Shown here: piece by piece, positions 63,767-64,000 of the stretch | How positions within the stretch are numbered: position 1 is the stretch's first letter | Layout of the letters: each line of letters opens with the position of its first letter | DNA from: Gambelia wislizenii | Lineage: Eukaryota; Chordata; Lepidosauria; Squamata; Crotaphytidae | Direction of reading: 5' to 3' | NCBI GenBank assembly: GCA_030847615.1 | Contig: JAUMIR010000005.1 | Coordinates: 242,520,645-242,584,644 of the forward strand | Length of the DNA: 64,000 nt | Notes under the pieces: generated by a model | What the model saw: the letters and a program-made list of their open reading frames with translations, nothing else | The model's database searches: none | Told to the model about the DNA's origin: nothing | Program-made: the position numbers and the translations under genes

Positions 63767-64000
63767 CAGTTGCCCCTCCACATTCATGAACTCAGCATTC
63801 GCGGTTTTGGATATTCGCGGTTTTGGGAGGGCCCCCTGCCGTCCCAAAACCGCAACATGGAGCCTCCGGAGGCCCCGTAAAGGCCCTGGGAGGGAGGGGG
63901 TAGGGCCGGGGAGGCCTCCACGGGGCCTTGCGAGGGAGGGGGTAGGGCTGGGGAGGCCTCCATGGGGCCTTGCGAGGCCCCGTGAAGGCCCTGGGAGGGA
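63767..64000. mobile_element. TA-flanked MITE with GC-rich minisatellite, cut by right window edge
   Basis: Starts CAGTTGCCCCTCCACATTC after TA, nearly the same as the element at 22830, and contains attcgcggttttgg twice. It then passes into GC-rich units with gggagggggtaggg at a spacing of 42 bp (63901 and 63943). The other terminus is outside. Confidence 0.7.

Overview
The window looks like vertebrate nuclear DNA, most likely from a squamate reptile (lizard). The reasons are a spliced CAPRIN2 gene of tetrapod type and a matching mix of repeats: tRNA-derived SINEs with a Bov-B-like tail (Sauria-SINE type), a 5S-rRNA-headed SINE, CR1 and L2 LINEs, DIRS-type retrotransposons, a Harbinger transposon, and many TA-flanked Tigger-like and hAT-like MITEs. 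The species is not identified. All family names come from pattern recognition, not from a database search.

Layout. Positions 1-3.4 kb hold a decayed Harbinger (PIF) DNA transposon on the minus strand, with a broken DDE transposase and its Myb-like partner running off the left edge. Positions 3.4-12.8 kb are intergenic and repeat-rich: a LINE ORF2 remnant, a CR1 copy split by a solo LTR with a clean 5-bp target duplication, the 5S-headed SINE, a hAT MITE with an 8-bp target duplication, and an array of foldback termini at 11.4-12.3 kb. A CpG-rich promoter with CCAAT, E-box, GC-box and TATA-like elements lies at 12.85-13.25 kb, followed by a noncoding first exon.

CAPRIN2 fills 13.2-58.2 kb on the plus strand. 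I could place 21 coding exons (exons 2-22) with consistent splice sites and phase, from a start at 15077 to a stop at 57883, giving about 1189 residues. They encode the Caprin N-terminal coiled-coil region, a KPW-repeat region, a conserved block with the G3BP-type YNF motif, an RG-rich segment and a C-terminal C1q domain. A separate terminal exon at 55.9-56.1 kb would give an RG-rich, C1q-less isoform. Its introns are loaded with mobile elements, including two DIRS-type copies, one with recognisable RNase H and tyrosine-recombinase remnants and the other with recombinase remnants only.

Positions 58.2-64 kb are intergenic. They hold two short local duplications, an L2 tail and two more Tigger-like MITEs, the last cut by the window edge. 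The least ordinary material is a set of TA-flanked MITEs that carry GC-rich minisatellites between their termini (22.8, 29.0, 35.5 and 63.8 kb), and the foldback array near 12 kb. No RNA gene, CRISPR array or prokaryotic operon was seen.
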